Below are positions 1 to 15,200 of a stretch of DNA of 64,000 nucleotides, piece after piece (position 1 is the stretch's first letter; every line of letters begins with the position of its first letter). A program made the translations under genes and the position numbers. The DNA is taken from the NCBI GenBank assembly GCA_016165875.1, contig JABBOT010000080.1, positions 6,988,759 to 7,052,758 on the forward strand. The letters are read 5' to 3'. Under the pieces are notes generated by a model that was not told where the DNA came from, did no database searches, and saw only the letters and a program-made list of their open reading frames with translations. Source of the DNA: Acanthopleura granulata. Taxonomy: Eukaryota > Mollusca > Polyplacophora > Chitonida > Chitonidae.

Positions 1-3000
1 GAACAAAAAAAAACAAAACGGACCAAAAACGTACATTATTCCATGAGTCACGAATCAGTGGACTGTATGGGCAGCATTGTGTGACGAGCTAATGTGGTTA
101 ATCAGAAATGAAAAAGACGACAGTACTGAGTCAGTCAAGGTTCCTTCAAGCGGCCCCGGGCGGTTTCCATCAAAACCTCGTTTTGTACGTGGGATAACGA
201 ACTTCACAGTTTTTACCTTCAATGATTTGCCTCCCCACCCTGAGTTATAATTAATGCCTAATTTGCTCCCAGCTATGTTCATTGTTTCTCCCTGTCATTT
301 TCAGCTTGTCACTTGTATTGCCGGTCTGGCATCAATCAGCTATACAATTCATAACACTAAAACAGCTACTTTACTCTAACGGAATTTATGTTTCCCCACT
401 TCTTTTTTCTCTCCTCATATCTTCAGGTGCCAAACTTTTTTCACCTGCTGTCTGTGTTGTTTTTTTTCCTTTCTCTATCAGATTCTCAGGAGTTCCTGCG
501 TTGAATCAAACATTCTTCTTTCAACCATCCTATAAATAAATTGGCATTTGCTTAAATAGAGGTCAACCCTTGACTAAATAAAACTGACTAGGCAACACTG
601 GTATTTTTAGGGTTTCATTTTTGGGGGCAACTATGTGGTATAGCCTGCCATACAAAAAACACCCATCGACTGTGACAACCTTCAGAATCAATATACACAA
701 CACTACCCAAAGGCTGAGGAATCATTTCCGCCTGTATCAGAAATTGAAATTTCTGAAACTTGTAAATTCTAAGAAAATGAAAGAAAAGGAAATTTCTGAA
801 ATTTTCACAGATACATGTACTATGACAAAGTTTAATTCTTTTTTTTTTCTTCTTCTTTCAATGTTTAACTGATCCCCAGTATTTAAAAAAGAAATCATTT
901 TTCCCAGATACATAACGAAAATAAAATTTCTTCTAACTTTTTAAATCCTGTTTTAGGAAGAATCTTGAACAAGTGAGACAATTTGTGATCAACCCAACAA
1001 GATTGGCTTTGAATTTAAAACTCACTATGTAATCATACATGCTTCTGGGGTTTTTCTTGCCATTTTCTTTTGAGAGACTCAATTTGAACAAATCAGAAAA
1101 CTCAATATTTTCTTCGTTACCTATATATCAAAAACTTTATTTCCTGAAAACTCAATACAAAATTTGTCTACAACTTAATTTTCCGATATTTCTCAGTGGT
1201 TACCACATCAAGAAAATGGCTGGAAAAACACCTATTATCCATGGCAGACTTTTCGAAAGAAAAGAAAAGAAAACACAAAAGAGATGGTTTCACTGTATAC
1301 ATGACAAAATCCACCATTCACACAATAATTAATTACCCTATTACCAAAATGGTAAACAGAGCAATGCAATTAATTTCCAATGCTAACGGTGCATACCTGT
1401 GCACACAGCATTTGGAAGATATGTTTGAGGTCAACTCAATATTTACATACATGTGCATGTACAAGTGTTGGTGTTCACACTTGAGGCAATAGGATAAGCT
1501 TCTTTAGGACTGGTGCATGTATGGTTGTAGCTGTATACGCTTATATGTACACTAACATACATATATGTATATATATTACAATGGCCTTCCTCATCTCTTT
1601 TTAACCCAACATTTAACAACTTCGCTGAGCGCCACAAAGACACACAAAAAAGAGACCACATTCCTCATCAGTTGCCAGGGAAAAGCATGATCAAAAATAC
1701 CCTGTGGTTCTTCGCCAGATCATGTCAAGTAGCATGTAGGCCTTAAGTTGTGTCTATCTTGCTGACCACTTTCTGATCGTACTACGGTCCAGAGTAGCAC
1801 ACAGAGACAGTGAATCATGTGCTCCAAATACGTGAGCTCTTTGTTTCCAGCTGGCCAACATTTTCACTGTCCTAAAACAATTGTTGCTCCGCTTCGTGAC
1901 TTGTCACCATCACTCGCAGCGGTGTACGAAGTGCGTTTTGGGGGCTAATGACAAAATTTAATCCACTTTTCTCAAACGAGACAGGTACGGTACCTGTGGA
2001 AATCAACAGGTGTTCTGTCGACCTCACAAAGCAGCGATGGCGACAGCTAGAGTCTGTTATATATTCCCCAGTTCTGCTTAATGACAACTGCCGGAAATGC
2101 TTAATTTATTATCACTCTGTCAAGTGGGTACAGAACAACTGCTCAACTATTATTAATAGTCAAGTTTTTAACCATAATGCTGTATTATCGTGGGAGTGTC
2201 TAGAGCTACAGATTACTGGCAGAGAAATCCTTCTGAGCTGTTCTGTGCCTGGTACAAAACCCAGGTAAAACCTGATCACAAATCTTCAGCGTTACAGAAT
2301 TATACATGCAATTCTCTGAGTTCACCAGATAAAATCTTTCTGAGTCACCAGAGCACGTTAGCAAAAATTCTTTTCCATTTACATAAGGATAAGTGTTACT
2401 CGCTTCTGCTGGTACCAAGTCCCAAATGTGTACATGTATATCTACATGTGTGTGTACACAACAGTAAAAGACTTGTAAAAAGAACCGTACTTTGTCTGCT
2501 TTACTATTAGCAGGGACATCCAATATTCTAAATGTTGACGTTCAAAACTCGAGATTCATGACATAACATTCAACAGCTGAATTTGTACCTGTTGAGTTTC
2601 AGCATAAAATATACATGTAGCGATTATAAATATATACTTCTGTACATGCACTCAACATATTTAATATAGAGTATACATGTATATACATGAACACAGACAG
2701 ACGTGGAAATCTCAAATCAAAGAAAAAGCGTTTCAAATATGAACTTAATTATACAATTAAATAAAACAATTATACAATTATATGATCATTTGTAATCCTA
2801 TTTAAATAGACCTTAAATTGTTTCAAAGATTATTATCAAACACCAGCCCCTCACAATACAGCCCTAAATAAGAGCACCCATCACCTCTGCCCCATCTTTT
2901 CCACCCCCACCCCCTACCTCCTAGGCCATGACTAGCAGAATGGAGATACAATGTAAGTGTTATATTCTTATCATGGGATAAGCCAGGTACCATAAAACAA

Positions 3001-5400
3001 CATCAATGTAACACGAAATTCTGACACGTAACAATGTAACAATCTGCATTACCATGGATTTGGAAAGCTTGGTTACAGAGAAGTCAGCTCGAACGAGAGC
3101 CGATTTCCAGAGCCGTGACATCATGAGCTGGTGCATGCAGCCTCTCGGGGAGGACAGGCGAGAAGTGAGCAGTAGCACGACAACGTACTGCCTTGTCCTC
3201 GCAATGCGGCCCCTTAATCTCCCAGAGAATGGTCACTGGCACACACGGCCTGATAGTTCAAAGTCAACTCCACCACGACTCCCAGAACACACACTGCCTC
3301 AAACTGCCGGGCCGACTTGGAGGCCGTCAAGTAGTGTCTGGTGCAAAAGGCACCGTAAGTGGCTTCGGTCTAGGTGACGCGAAGTTGTGAAGGTTGACGA
3401 TGGCTGCAGACCTTCTCATAACCTGAGCATCACAATGGGGGAGCATCTGTAAGTGGATTGCGACCCAACGCAAAACGTGAGCAGAGAAACACTAAAGTGT
3501 TTCACGCTCAACGCTCAGTTTTAACGCAGACAACACTTCTTTTCCATTAGGTTTTACCAAGTTACAAAAAGGTAATGACAAAAGCTCTGCTGAGTTCTCA
3601 TACTCCCCCTACACTGCCTTAAAGCATAATTCTTCACACTGAACTACATGTATACATGTAATCTGGGCAGAAAATTGGTTCCATTGCCTCAAATTAGGAT
3701 CTAAGCCCAAATCAAACACGAACTAAATTATTACTGTACTAATATTACTTTATCTGTTGTGATTAGGTAAATCTTTCCAAAAGAAATAATTCACCTTTTA
3801 CACAAGTTTGATTGAGCCCTCCTGTGGTTACATTGCTATTAATACTGCTGAAGTCTAGCCTATCCTTTCGTGTGTACACGTATCGGGCCCATTCTGTCAC
3901 AAAATTAGCCACGGTTGAAATGTAAACAGGAAATACACACAGTGCGGTGAATCATGCGGCACAAGTGCAACAATTTAATAATCTGTTGACCAGTGCTCTT
4001 GAGTGCAATTGCACCTGGGGAACATGTAGAGGGTGGTGAAACTAAAGTACAAATCTTAAATTTGTGAGCACATGAAACAAAACTCATTACCGGGTTTTCA
4101 TGTTCTGGTGCCTTGTATCTCCGTGATTGAGGGATTTCTGAAGAAATTACCTAGAAGACCCATGCATCCAGGAGGGCCTGAGGCCCAGATACAGGATATG
4201 TATACACGTACAACCAGGAAACCTGCTCAAATCAACCACTAAGCCTGGAAGGCAAGCACCATGGTCTTGACGTCAAACTTCGCAGATTCTTACAAGTGTT
4301 ATCATTTGTGGTATACATTTATATGTGTACATGTAAAACATAACATGGGGAGAAGAGTTCAGGTTGAAGAAATCATTGGTATAATGTACACCTACACAGT
4401 ATGTAGTATACGTTGGAGCATGTCATCTTATTTCTTTTTATCTTGGCCAAACCTACTTGTGCATATAAGTATGTCTGTGGAGGACCCCTCTATTAAACAA
4501 CCACTTGTTGTCAGCAGGCTTCAATGTTCTAAGCTGTCCACTTAGTATTGGAAAATTCCTTTACATAACAAGCACTGATACTATGGTAAGGCTGCATCTT
4601 TTAAGTTTACGATCATTTAACGCAAAATGTTTCATATATCATAATTGTTAAAAAAAAAATCAAATTTAACCTCACTACAAAGTGGCAGAAGGTGTGTGTA
4701 GATGTTAACATTAGTATGCAGGTGTGAAAGGTTCGCTCTGCGGGCCGATGTCTGCTGCCTGATACAGAACTGTTTATCTTCAGACATGTACCACATTCTA
4801 CCCTGGACTTGGACTCTGGTATTCAGGTGACCACTCAGAGTTGGCCCTTTGACCAGAGCATCCCGATCGCAGTCGCCCTTGGCTCCGTTGGAAAATGGTG
4901 GCAACCCGAGACCGGGGGGAACAATGTACAAGTACCAGCTACGAATAATTTAAGATAGCACGGCCTGCGACCACACTGCCGACCAGAGTTTGTGCCAAAG
5001 TCTTGTGTCAACATGATAAAGGTCTACGGAGGACGCTGTCAAGTGGCAGGCTTTCGACCTTCCTGTATAAACTTCCCAAAAAATTAACTTCTGACTTTAC
5101 AGACCAATGGGTACATATATATATATATAGGTTCACATTAATCCAAGCTATTTCTAGTACGTATGAAATCAATTTTAACGGTAAAAGTAAAATAATGTCT
5201 TTATCAACAAAGAGTAGTGAACTTCAAAAGTTTAGCAAATTATGCAAAAAATATGGAGGGAAAAGTTGTAATCTTCTTTGTTAACATGGAATATCCGATT
5301 GGATATACTTGGATAGTGTTGTTAAAAATTCAAATGCAAAAATAAAGAAAATAGATTCTGAATGTACTCCCAGATCTTCAAATGAGCATCACACTAATAT
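1..5400. other. Non-coding, AT-rich stretch
   Basis: No open frame here resembles a known protein, and frames are short on both strands. The stretch has homopolymer A/T runs, many ACATGT-type palindromes (for example near 2437, 2671 and 3645-3660), and a 17-nt near-palindrome around 1981-1997 built on GGTACC. The 3,050-3,420 and 4,720-4,990 intervals are richer in G and C than their surroundings, but no convincing splice-bounded exon was found in either. It is best read as intron of the putative leftward gene starting near 40 kb, or as intergenic DNA. Confidence 0.55.
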
Positions 5401-5415
5401 CAATGTAACAGCTGA

Positions 5416-6720
5416 AATTTTCTGCACCGGTGCTTCACTGAAATTACAGCTGCATGGACACGAAAATTAGACTTTCCACAGATCACCAAAAAACATGCCT
5501 GCTTTCGTGGTGGTGACATTATACCTTCTGGAATTTCAGACTTTTTATTAACACCAGAGCTGCTCATGCCTAGAATAGCAAAGGTTTTTGGAGGAATGTA
5601 GTTAGTAAGAGATGAAGAGCTACAGAGCCAAGGTCAGGTTCATTGCCAAGTACTGCCTAAAGCTTGGAAAATTACCTGTGGTTCATGATGAAACATGTTC
5701 AAATACAGCATCAGACAAACTGTCCAGTTAGTGTATCACAGACCATGGCTATCTGACTCCTACTGAGGCTGCCATGAGGGGGAGCCGCCAGCCAATTGAC
5801 CAAAACTTTTTAATGGGCCATAATGCAGGGTGTACATGGCCTGCATATATTCTACAGGAAGAATCCAAAACTTACCAGTGCCATTAACAATGTGATTATA
5901 CAAATACTAATAAATTATGTAGCAGACAAAAGCTTGAATACATTTAATCAAGTACATTCTGGGGTGATGGGTCATATCAAACAAAACTTGAAACCCCACC
6001 TCAAGAGCCCCATCTCCAAGTACTATCAAGTGTATGTTCACATGAGTTATGGGGACTTAACAAAGACGATATGATTTTGTCTAACAGCTTATCTATCAGC
6101 ACAGGAGGCCTACATCAATATTACAAAGTCATATTTGTCATAACAACTAGCAAGACTTCATGTTATACACATCATTTCCGGTCTCCCAAGAATCAAAATC
6201 AGTTTTTTGCCCCACCCAGCAAACTCACATATTGAGATTTAAGCAGACCAAAAGCCACCTGAAAACTTCAACAGGAAACTCAAATGATTGTCTCATCATT
6301 TCTGTTTCTTTGGGTCAAAAGAGAGATTTGAGTGGCAGAAAGTAAATCAGAAACTGGGCTAAAAACACATTAAGTGGACAGTCAGTGATAGAGATCTCAA
6401 AAAACTTGGTCAGATGGACAAATTAAGCAGGGAGGACAAGCTGAAGGCAATCCACTGACAAAAACCAGTATCGACTTTAATGTGAGGGCAAAAAAAAAAC
6501 AGATAGAGCAAACAGTGGTGGCCTTCCAAGACAGGAAAGCTATTACAGGCCATGGATGGTCTTTTTTTCACTCGTTGACCCACATTCCAGTCTTATTTTG
6601 GGAACTTCTTGGCTGCCCAAGGATAATAAGCCAGAGTCACACTTCACTGACCACTGGCCAAGAGACCGTGAAATCCTTAACTGTCCACATCTACAATTTC
6701 CTTTCTCACAGTGATTGACT
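5416..6720 (+). pseudogene. Cluster of decayed coding-like blocks, unidentified
   Basis: Several stop-bounded open blocks follow one another on the + strand in changing frames. They include about 61 codons ending near 5600, 39 codons from an ATG near 5611, the frame at 5823-6074, a short block near 6080-6140 and a charged block around 6375-6460. Their composition looks more protein-like than the flanks, with mixed charged and hydrophobic residues. The frames are interrupted by stops and shifts, so none is an intact gene. No domain was recognised; a fossil transposon or retroposed gene is possible, and so is chance. An opposite-strand frame of 139 codons at 6543-6962 was also unrecognised. Confidence 0.18.
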
Positions 6721-7029
6721 TTAATCGCAGCAGCAAGCATCTGCAGAATTCTTGACCCTGGCCGGCCGAGACCTACTGTAGCTAGCTCTACCAGCCTGCG
6801 AGCCATATCCATGTCATGTGATATCAATTTCCAATACCGCCGTGTGATCAGCTGAGGCCACTTGATACGGCATCGAGTGATCTCCACTGCACACCTGTTC
6901 TCAGGTACACAGACTCTAATCGCGGCACCTATGTTCACCTCACACTGGGGCAGATTCCACATTGATTAGCATTCTGCTCATGTGATCTCTGCCAAAAGAC
7001 AAAGCTACCAATGTACGATAAAAGTGATG

Positions 7030-8805
7030 AGTGTTCTCTGGAGTCCTATCGACTTAACAAAGCCTTTGTTGTGTGAGACAGCAAAAACTGACAAGAGGGA
7101 AGGAGGGGGTGAAATGTGCTGATAAGCTGATAGCTTTCATTGGCCTCCAAAATTATTCAAAAAATACACTGTCTATACTTCGTAGGCAAGAAAAGAAAAA
7201 AAACAAAACAAATGATAAAAGTCCACTGGCATTTACATGTAAGTATATCAGATCCATCAAGCTATTCGAGCCCATTTAAAACTACTTTGTAGCTATACAG
7301 TGCCAAAAACTCATCAAATTTCACGGCTGACTGGCCTTATGTTAATAGCACAAGCGGGCGGAACCAGCATATTTCACGGGCATGTGGGCCGACCTATCAT
7401 TAGTGAAGAATTAGACTTCACCGAACACGCAACCAATATGCATGAGAACCCAAAGAGCGGTGCAAGTTCGTGAGAATCATTTTCGCTGTCCTGAAATACG
7501 ACAGGGCGGTTTTTAAGTACCTGTAATACCACAGGCATGCCTGCATGTCAGGCTTGTTGACCCAGAATGAGAGAGCTCATGCCAAAACCAATTTCAGTCC
7601 ATCAGCCCATGAAGACACCTGCTCATCTGCATATTTCCACAAGCCAGGTGTGTCAAGGATTGAAATCGATGCATGTATGCAAATCCTTGGTGCATTAATT
7701 ACACAGAAACCCAGGCCCAGCACTGGACCATTTTAAATGCTTATTTCCATAAACATGTTTTAGCGTATATCCGGCGAAGAGCACACGAATATGTTTATTC
7801 AATATGCATATATATTCCACTTAGAGCCTTAGGAGGGCATACTTGTATGCATATGGTGCCTTGAACAGGCACAGTTTATGTAATGTATTTTCAGCCTGAC
7901 CATATACTAACAGCTGTATTGCCATTTTGCAGCGAAAACACTGTAAATGACGAAGGACATGTACACATCCTTTGGCTTGGGTCTGTCAACTAAAATTTCC
8001 AATTCACCAAAGGAGAAATTACTCACATATTCATGACATATGTATATACATGTATACTGCATAAATGTGCATATTCATCCACCTTCAAGTGGAATATCAA
8101 AGAACCACACAGAAAATACACCTGAAGCAAAACCTACACCTATCAATAACCATGATCTACGATATAGGGAATGCAGCTGTCATTTAGTTTTCTCTAAGAA
8201 TGAATAAACTTACTTCCATTTGTCACTGTTTTATTAAAAAAAAAACCCTGAATTTACTGGTCTATGGTAGAAGTACCTGTACTGAAAACAAACATGCCTT
8301 TCTTTGAAATTTTCTTTGGATACATACACAAAAGTTGTTCCCAAGATGCATCATTAAATGGCTCTCCCTTCTTTCTCCCCCAGTGCTCTCTTCACGTATA
8401 CACCCCAAGGGAAAAGAAGTTAGGGTACAAAAGTTCAAAGGGTGACGGCTTGACCATCTTTGGCCATCCAGCCAGGCCATGGAGAGACTTATGCCTGGAA
8501 GCCCAGTGTAGCGTAGCGGTGCATGCTTACAGGTGGAGGAATTTGACCAGGGTTTAGAGAAAGGTCAATGATTCTAACCTCCCCAGGCAGTGGTTCTTCC
8601 GTGACAGGAATCTCTCCAGTGTTCTGATCACTTCACTATAATCTCAGCCAAACTTGCCTTGCCCAGTCAATTGTTAAATGTGGCATTAACCCAGGCTGCT
8701 CCAGACACCAATGGCCAACAGTGAAGTCTTGCTTTTTGAAAACTGCTGACAGCCCTTGGAAGTATCTCACACTTACACTTCACCAAGCACATCCCAATTA
8801 TTTAG
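7030..8805. other. Non-coding stretch, nothing recognised
   Basis: Short overlapping frames on both strands, ACATGT and GCATATA motifs, and no splice-bounded exon or repeat family seen elsewhere in the window. A pyrimidine-rich acceptor-like site lies near 8370-8383 on the + strand but leads into no recognised frame. Confidence 0.5.
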
Positions 8806-9225
8806 GCTGAAACAATATCAACCCCAACTTATTGGGTCTCAAAAAATCAATTCTAATTAAGGGTCCCAAAAAAATTAACCCTACCTAGTGTTTCAACAAA
8901 TATTTCTCACATATAGGGTTCCAACAACCAATCCACTTACAGGATTCCAACAATCAATTCTCCTTACAGACTTCAAACAATCAATCCCCCTTACAGAGTT
9001 CCAACAATCAATAACCCTTATAGACTTCCAACAATTAATCCGACTTCTGGGGTTCCAAAACAATTAATCCTACTCCCAAAATTCCACTTATGGGTTTCCA
9101 AAGTCAATCCTATTCACAGGGCTTCAACAATTAATAGGGCTTAAGAGAGTTCCAGTAGTTAATAGTTCTCACTTAGCAGGGTTCCAGTAATTAAAATTGC
9201 TCACTTTAGAGGGTTCCACCAATTA
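8806..9225. repeat. Degenerate ~30 bp tandem array
   Basis: About a dozen diverged units follow each other. Each has a core like GGTTCCAACAATCAATC followed by a short pyrimidine-rich spacer ending in CTTACAG or similar. Unit length drifts around 29-34 bp and divergence is clear, so this is an old minisatellite rather than a recent expansion. It lies in the repeat-poor left block. No open frame crosses it. Confidence 0.75.
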
Positions 9226-12200
9226 CACGTAATCCGCCTCAAAACGATGCCATTACCGAGTTACAGCGATGCACTGTCTCCCCAAATAGTAATGAATATA
9301 CATGTATATCAATCTCATCAACACAGTTAACATTGCAAATGACTAGACATTATGCTAATCAACTCTGTCTCTATGTAAATGTGGAAACACACCTGTGTGC
9401 ATTCAACCAATATTTGGACAGGTAGGCAAATCCTTTCTTGGGGCACATGATAAATGCATGTATGCCAGTATCCATGTACATCTAACCTCATGTTTCTGAC
9501 TGGTGTATGCGAGGGGCACAAAAGAAAAAACACCTTTTATTCTAAAATTAATCTTACAGAAAGCAAAGAAATTCCTCACCATGCTATTCATTATGCTTAG
9601 AAAGTAATTACAAATGCATATGTGCAAACATTCCCATTCCTTGTGCTGTCTTAATACATATCCACACATATAAATAGATATACATGAGCATGTATGTATG
9701 CAATTATAATTTCACGCATTGCACATAAATATGCCTTAGGAGAGAAATGTCAACTTGCCCCAGAATAGCACACCCTGACAATTACCAACTGGAAATGAAC
9801 TTTGGCCTTTAAGACAAGGCTGTAATATCTGTCTCTACAATATCTGTACAAACTGTTTATGAGGAAACCATTTTTTGAAAGGGGGGGTGGAGAGGGAGGA
9901 ATTTGAATCCGATTACATACATGTACATGTAGAACTTTGATATCAGTGTAAGGTAAATCTCCAAGTGGGAAGTCATTTAATATCCCTCATCGTTTTGTCT
10001 CAAATCAAAACATTTCATACCTCTTGAAACCCTAAATGCAATGTCATTCATGAAAAAGTATTTCAATGACTGTGACAACTATAAGATGTTTACAAAACCA
10101 AGTCTCCTTGCACACCTGGGGAATAACTGAACAGTTATCTATGAGGTCAGATGCTGTCAGATCTTTATACCTGTCAATGTACTTGTAGAGTATGCTCAAT
10201 GTTGAGGTTGAAAGAAAAATAATTCCTCAATAAGACTATGAACTAAATGGCAACAACAAAGAGATGGATTCTTCACAAATTACCGACGCTGGTAAGAATG
10301 CGTTTTGTGTGTATAAAAGCAGCACTTACATGCTCCCAGAACAAAGCCTGCATTATAGCAGGGAGTCAGCAGGACTATAGCCAGTATAATATCAGAGAAA
10401 CTTGGCAGTAACGTTTTCTCAAGACGTAGCCACACATTCCCTCGAATGCACTTTTGGCCTTTCACACGACAAGTTCAATGGAAAACTAAAAAGTTTGTTG
10501 CCTTCCTCAGTCCTCACAAATCTTATCACGGCTGATAAAGTTTTGACAGTCGACGTCCCCACACTGGGACCTCGCTCATAAATTACTGAATCGACTATGG
10601 TGCCCCAAGTTGGATGGGGCACCTGTGCGGCCCTGTAGAAAGAGGGGGAAATGAGAGGCACATCAAAGGCCTTCCAGGTATTGACCCGGAGATTTCGGCA
10701 GCTAACGCTGGCCGTTCTGTCAGTCTAGTCAAAGTCTGTGAACAGAAAGCCTGCCTAACACTCTGCCCAGTACTTCAAACATTGGGACAGAACTGGGCAC
10801 AGCCGCACGCTCAGAACCAAACCAGTTTCTTCGGGAGCCCAGCCTGCTCCTATTTCAGCAGAGAGCTGCCAGGAATACTGATTCCCTCCCCTTTGTGCCC
10901 TGCAGGCATCGCCAGTGACATAGGTGCGACACGATGGCGGCCGACACGTCTATGTAAATCAATAGGTACGTCAAAGCCACTGTGCCAACATAGGGTTCCC
11001 TTGTATAGTGAGCTATGCCGTCACCCCTCCAAAATGTGCATAAATTACTGCCAATACAGCTGTGCTATCTACTTAACGCTCAGCTGCCTTCTCTCTTTAG
11101 GGTTACTGCATGCATATATCTACAGACTTAATTAACAGCCTCCCTATTTTTCTCTCATGACAATGGACGCCCACAATGCCGTGACAGTCAAACTCTAAGA
11201 CAAAAGCTTGAGCGAACCCACAAAACTCGTTGACACAGGTAAAAACAATGACAACAATTGAGCCTGGGTTATATTTTTCTTCGAATGTCAATAGCACTGT
11301 ATAACTGAACTAACCTGTCTCATTATGCTACCACCACCACCGCTTCCCCCAGCCACCCACCCATCCCTGCTACCTTACCACATCTCCTTATATAAACCAC
11401 CAATACAGAACAACAATTCTCTTCCACCCTTTCTGCAGCCCTGCATGGAATATTTAACATCCAACACTCAATTCACCAACCATCTGCAAATCATACACAT
11501 TCAGGTATTTCCCTGGCCTAACAATTTCTCAACACACTTCCGTGACCATATTCACTAGGAAGAAAAACTAAATCAAGTGTGTCACACACATGATACATAC
11601 ATTACACAAGCTTGAAAGCAGACATAATTCACCTCTTGCAGAGACTTGAAATAAAAAAGTTGTGTAAAAGAGCACGCCACCTGTTGAATACGGCAATGTT
11701 AGCCTGCCAGGGGTATATGTGTTCATGTATAAACCATATTCCCTGGGCTTTTATAAAAGTCCCACCCATCCCACAGTGGCGAGTAAACGACAGCAAAGAA
11801 AAGATCCACTCACCATTTCAAAACAGGCCCGCTAAGCGGCGGACGAGATCGACCGAGGGAGAAATGTCAAGGCAACGTAATCCAGGTCTGTGTCAATATG
11901 AAATGGTGCTGCTGTTACCTGCTGCTGATTAAAGTGCCACACAGGTGAGCTAGCCTGTAGACAAGCCTTAGCCTAGCCCCTATGGGGGGGGGGAGAATTA
12001 GACACACTCCTCTCCCCCTCCAGGCACAGTCTCTGTTAGGATATGCTTCTATCCAAGCGCAATCGTTCCCTCATTTGTTTGACGTCAACACGTCTCACGT
12101 CTTCTTCCTACCTGAAGAAGCAAAGTTAAGATTTTTTTTCCTGTCTTTCTCGCCCGCGCTTTTGCTGAAATTCTTCTCCCCTCCCCCACCTATTTTTCCA

Positions 12201-15200
12201 CCCTGGGATTCCTCAGTGAAGACAGGCTACAGGTTGGGTGTCTACACGAATATCAGCAGGTTTTGGTGCGGCACGAACACATGGGACAAACTGTAAAGTA
12301 ATGCCAGCACTCGTGACAAAGCCTGTAGCTCTGCTGGGTATTTTTAGCTTCCACTTCACATGATATCAGTCACATATTGGGGCAAGAAGATACCTGGCCA
12401 ATTGAAAATCATTGTCACTGGCACTGACATGGGCACAGGTAGGAAATAGCACAATCTCTAGGAAAAATGCTACTCTCCAAACTACAACCCTGGTCATGGC
12501 TGACTGAGCAGGGAATTAACATATCTTTGCGCAGGAAGCAGATGTAGGAGTAGGGTACTTTGAACATACCCATTTTCCACTTCTGTTCAACTGATATTTT
12601 GTTGTTGTTTTTTCCTTTATGTAGCCTATTCTTTTATTGTTCCAGTTCACCTAAGGCTTGTACAATATGTACAGTTACCTGATATAACACACAATCACCA
12701 TTCACTTTTAATATCACTTTATCAATACAAATGTTTCGTAATAAACTCTCAAATTCAACAACAATGCTAGAAAGATGCTATGTGAGAACTTTGCATTCGT
12801 GATTCCTCTCTCATCACACTGTGTATTTCACTGAAAAAAAGGAAACTACATTGTCATTCCTGTCACGCAAGCTTCCAAATGGTCCTGATCGTTCAGTGGT
12901 CTAGCTTCGTCATTAAAGCACTTTCTTCATCTTCAAAGTGCCTTAAAGTGGTTTATTCGGCTCTTTCGTTCCAACTTTTTATCTTGCCTTTGATTACATG
13001 GATATGCAAAACATGGCAGTGACAGAATTACAGGTAACATAATGTGGTGTTGTTTAATGATGGGAATACAAATGAGGGGTACCAGCTCGGGGTTCACAAT
13101 CAACAGGTACATGAATCTGGGAATTCAAACAAGCGCCATCACAGCACCAACTTTATCACAAATGCACGTATTTCAAGCTTCGTAACATTTATTGCACAAA
13201 AAAGTTAATGAACGAAATGTACGAAATCAAATGAATACACAGGAACTTTCATAATTTGAAGAACCTGTTTTTCCCACACTTCTTTTGTCAAGCATGCTGC
13301 TGTGTGCAACATTCAAACTAAGTCAATACAATCCTTGTAACAAAAACACAAAAAACAACCTCCTACCCCTCCATCTACAAAAAAATCAATTATGAACTTT
13401 CGGATTATTGTAGTTTTGCCAGTCAACCCATAAATCATTTCACATGACAACACGCAAAAGGTCAAGGAATTCAAGTGGTTACATATAGGTATGCACTACA
13501 CAGGTAGATAACGTGGTATTGGAAATGGAGCGGCTTAGATGATCTACAGTTTGTCAGATTGCTGTCCTGATGGAGAGCTACATATAGACTACAGTGCTTC
13601 AGTCCTAGCAGAATTTCCCTGGCACCAGCTAATCTTGACTTGACACACATTCAAACCGCTTTGAACTTTGGACAAGTTAAAGTGCGATTTATGTTTGACG
13701 CAGTCAGCACCGAGTTCTGTATACACAGCCCATAATGATCTCTCACCTTCTCCGATTCTCCGTAACGCCCATTCTCCACTTATAGCACTGGTTGGGTACT
13801 GTATCAAAGTAAACGCATATGTGAACACAGGTGAAGTGCAAATGCCATACTGTACATTGAACGATGTATCAAAGTACAGCCAGTTTAGCTGGAATTATGC
13901 CATATCCCAAATCAACAGGTGTATGCAAATTATCTGTAGCCTGTGATTTCACAACATATGCCAAATTGTTAAGTAAAGTCTCACTGATACATGCATGTCT
14001 ATGATATCAGTCAGCGAGGTCAATACAGGTGTGCATGAGGATCATGATGTAGGACTATATGTAAATCTAACCTTGGTGATTTTGTTTACCGAGGGTTTTC
14101 AAAATAACTATGATTTGTCCGACAACGACATCTGACAACAGATTACTTAATTAACACAACATAACTGAAGTGCATGCAATAGCAAGAGTAGTACATGCAA
14201 AAACAACAAGTTTGTGTCAAGTTTGTGATTGGATACACATGTTCATGTAAAAATATCTTCCATTCTTCTTTTCCAGAAGTTAAAGTTAACACTGGCATTT
14301 CATACTTCAGAAATCTTGTACACATAAATACATTTCCAAATGACAAGATTTTTACTGCTTGTTGTTGGTTTGTTTGTTGTTTTTTTTCCACAAAAGAACT
14401 AATTCAGCCTATAAAATGTCTTGCTCATTTAAGGAAAGTACATGTACATAAAGTAAATTTCCAAGAGTTAACAACAGCAGCTTTAATTACATGTACAATA
14501 TATAACACAAGTTCTGACATAATTTGATGGGTTAAAAATGTGGAAGTAATTGACTATCATTACAGATACAAGTGCTACAAATATGATGACAAATTGGGCA
14601 CCATAGGCGATATGTATATATCAACAAGTTGACTCATTGGAATGAAATATGCTTTTTTTGTTTATCCTAATCAGCATGGGGCAAAGTTTTTTTGAGCGAA
14701 AAAACCAAGGAATTAAAATTAAAGGTGAGAGAAATTGTGGTCTATTTTTCCTCAGTGGGTCCTTTGTTTCTGCCTGCCGAAAGCGACACAGAAAATGTGT
14801 TTATCGGCCCGTTTTAATGGCTCCCCCCTCAGGCTACTTCCATTGATGAGTTTTGCTGATTTCAGGCTCCCAAAGTCATGGGAACATGAATCAGCTTTAT
14901 GTACACTGTATAGAAACTACAGAGGCTCCGCTTAATTGTGGCATCTCCACGCTGTGTACCATGGCATTCCCACTTCCATCGCTATTCAGATAAAAATTTG
15001 TCTATCTGATACATTACAATGAGATTCTTTATTAAGAAGTAACTCCATTTTGATTATGCACGCAGAAAACTACGCCCTATCTCTCTCTCTCTCTCTCTCA
15101 AATATGGACCATTACAGAAATACAGCTCCTCCTCATAACATTTTTTCTGAATTCTACAGAGCCAGCTACGTGTTACAAAAGCATAAGTTAACATCGAGTT

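Noticed and set aside
6543..6962. 139-codon minus-strand frame with several cysteines
   Set aside because: Briefly considered as a secreted-protein exon, but the cysteine spacing and flanking residues fit no family I know, and it overlaps decayed blocks on the other strand.
10614..11135. Longest open frame, 173 codons on +
   Set aside because: No recognisable domain, no supporting splice or start context, and it lies in a GC-richer interval where stops are rarer by chance.
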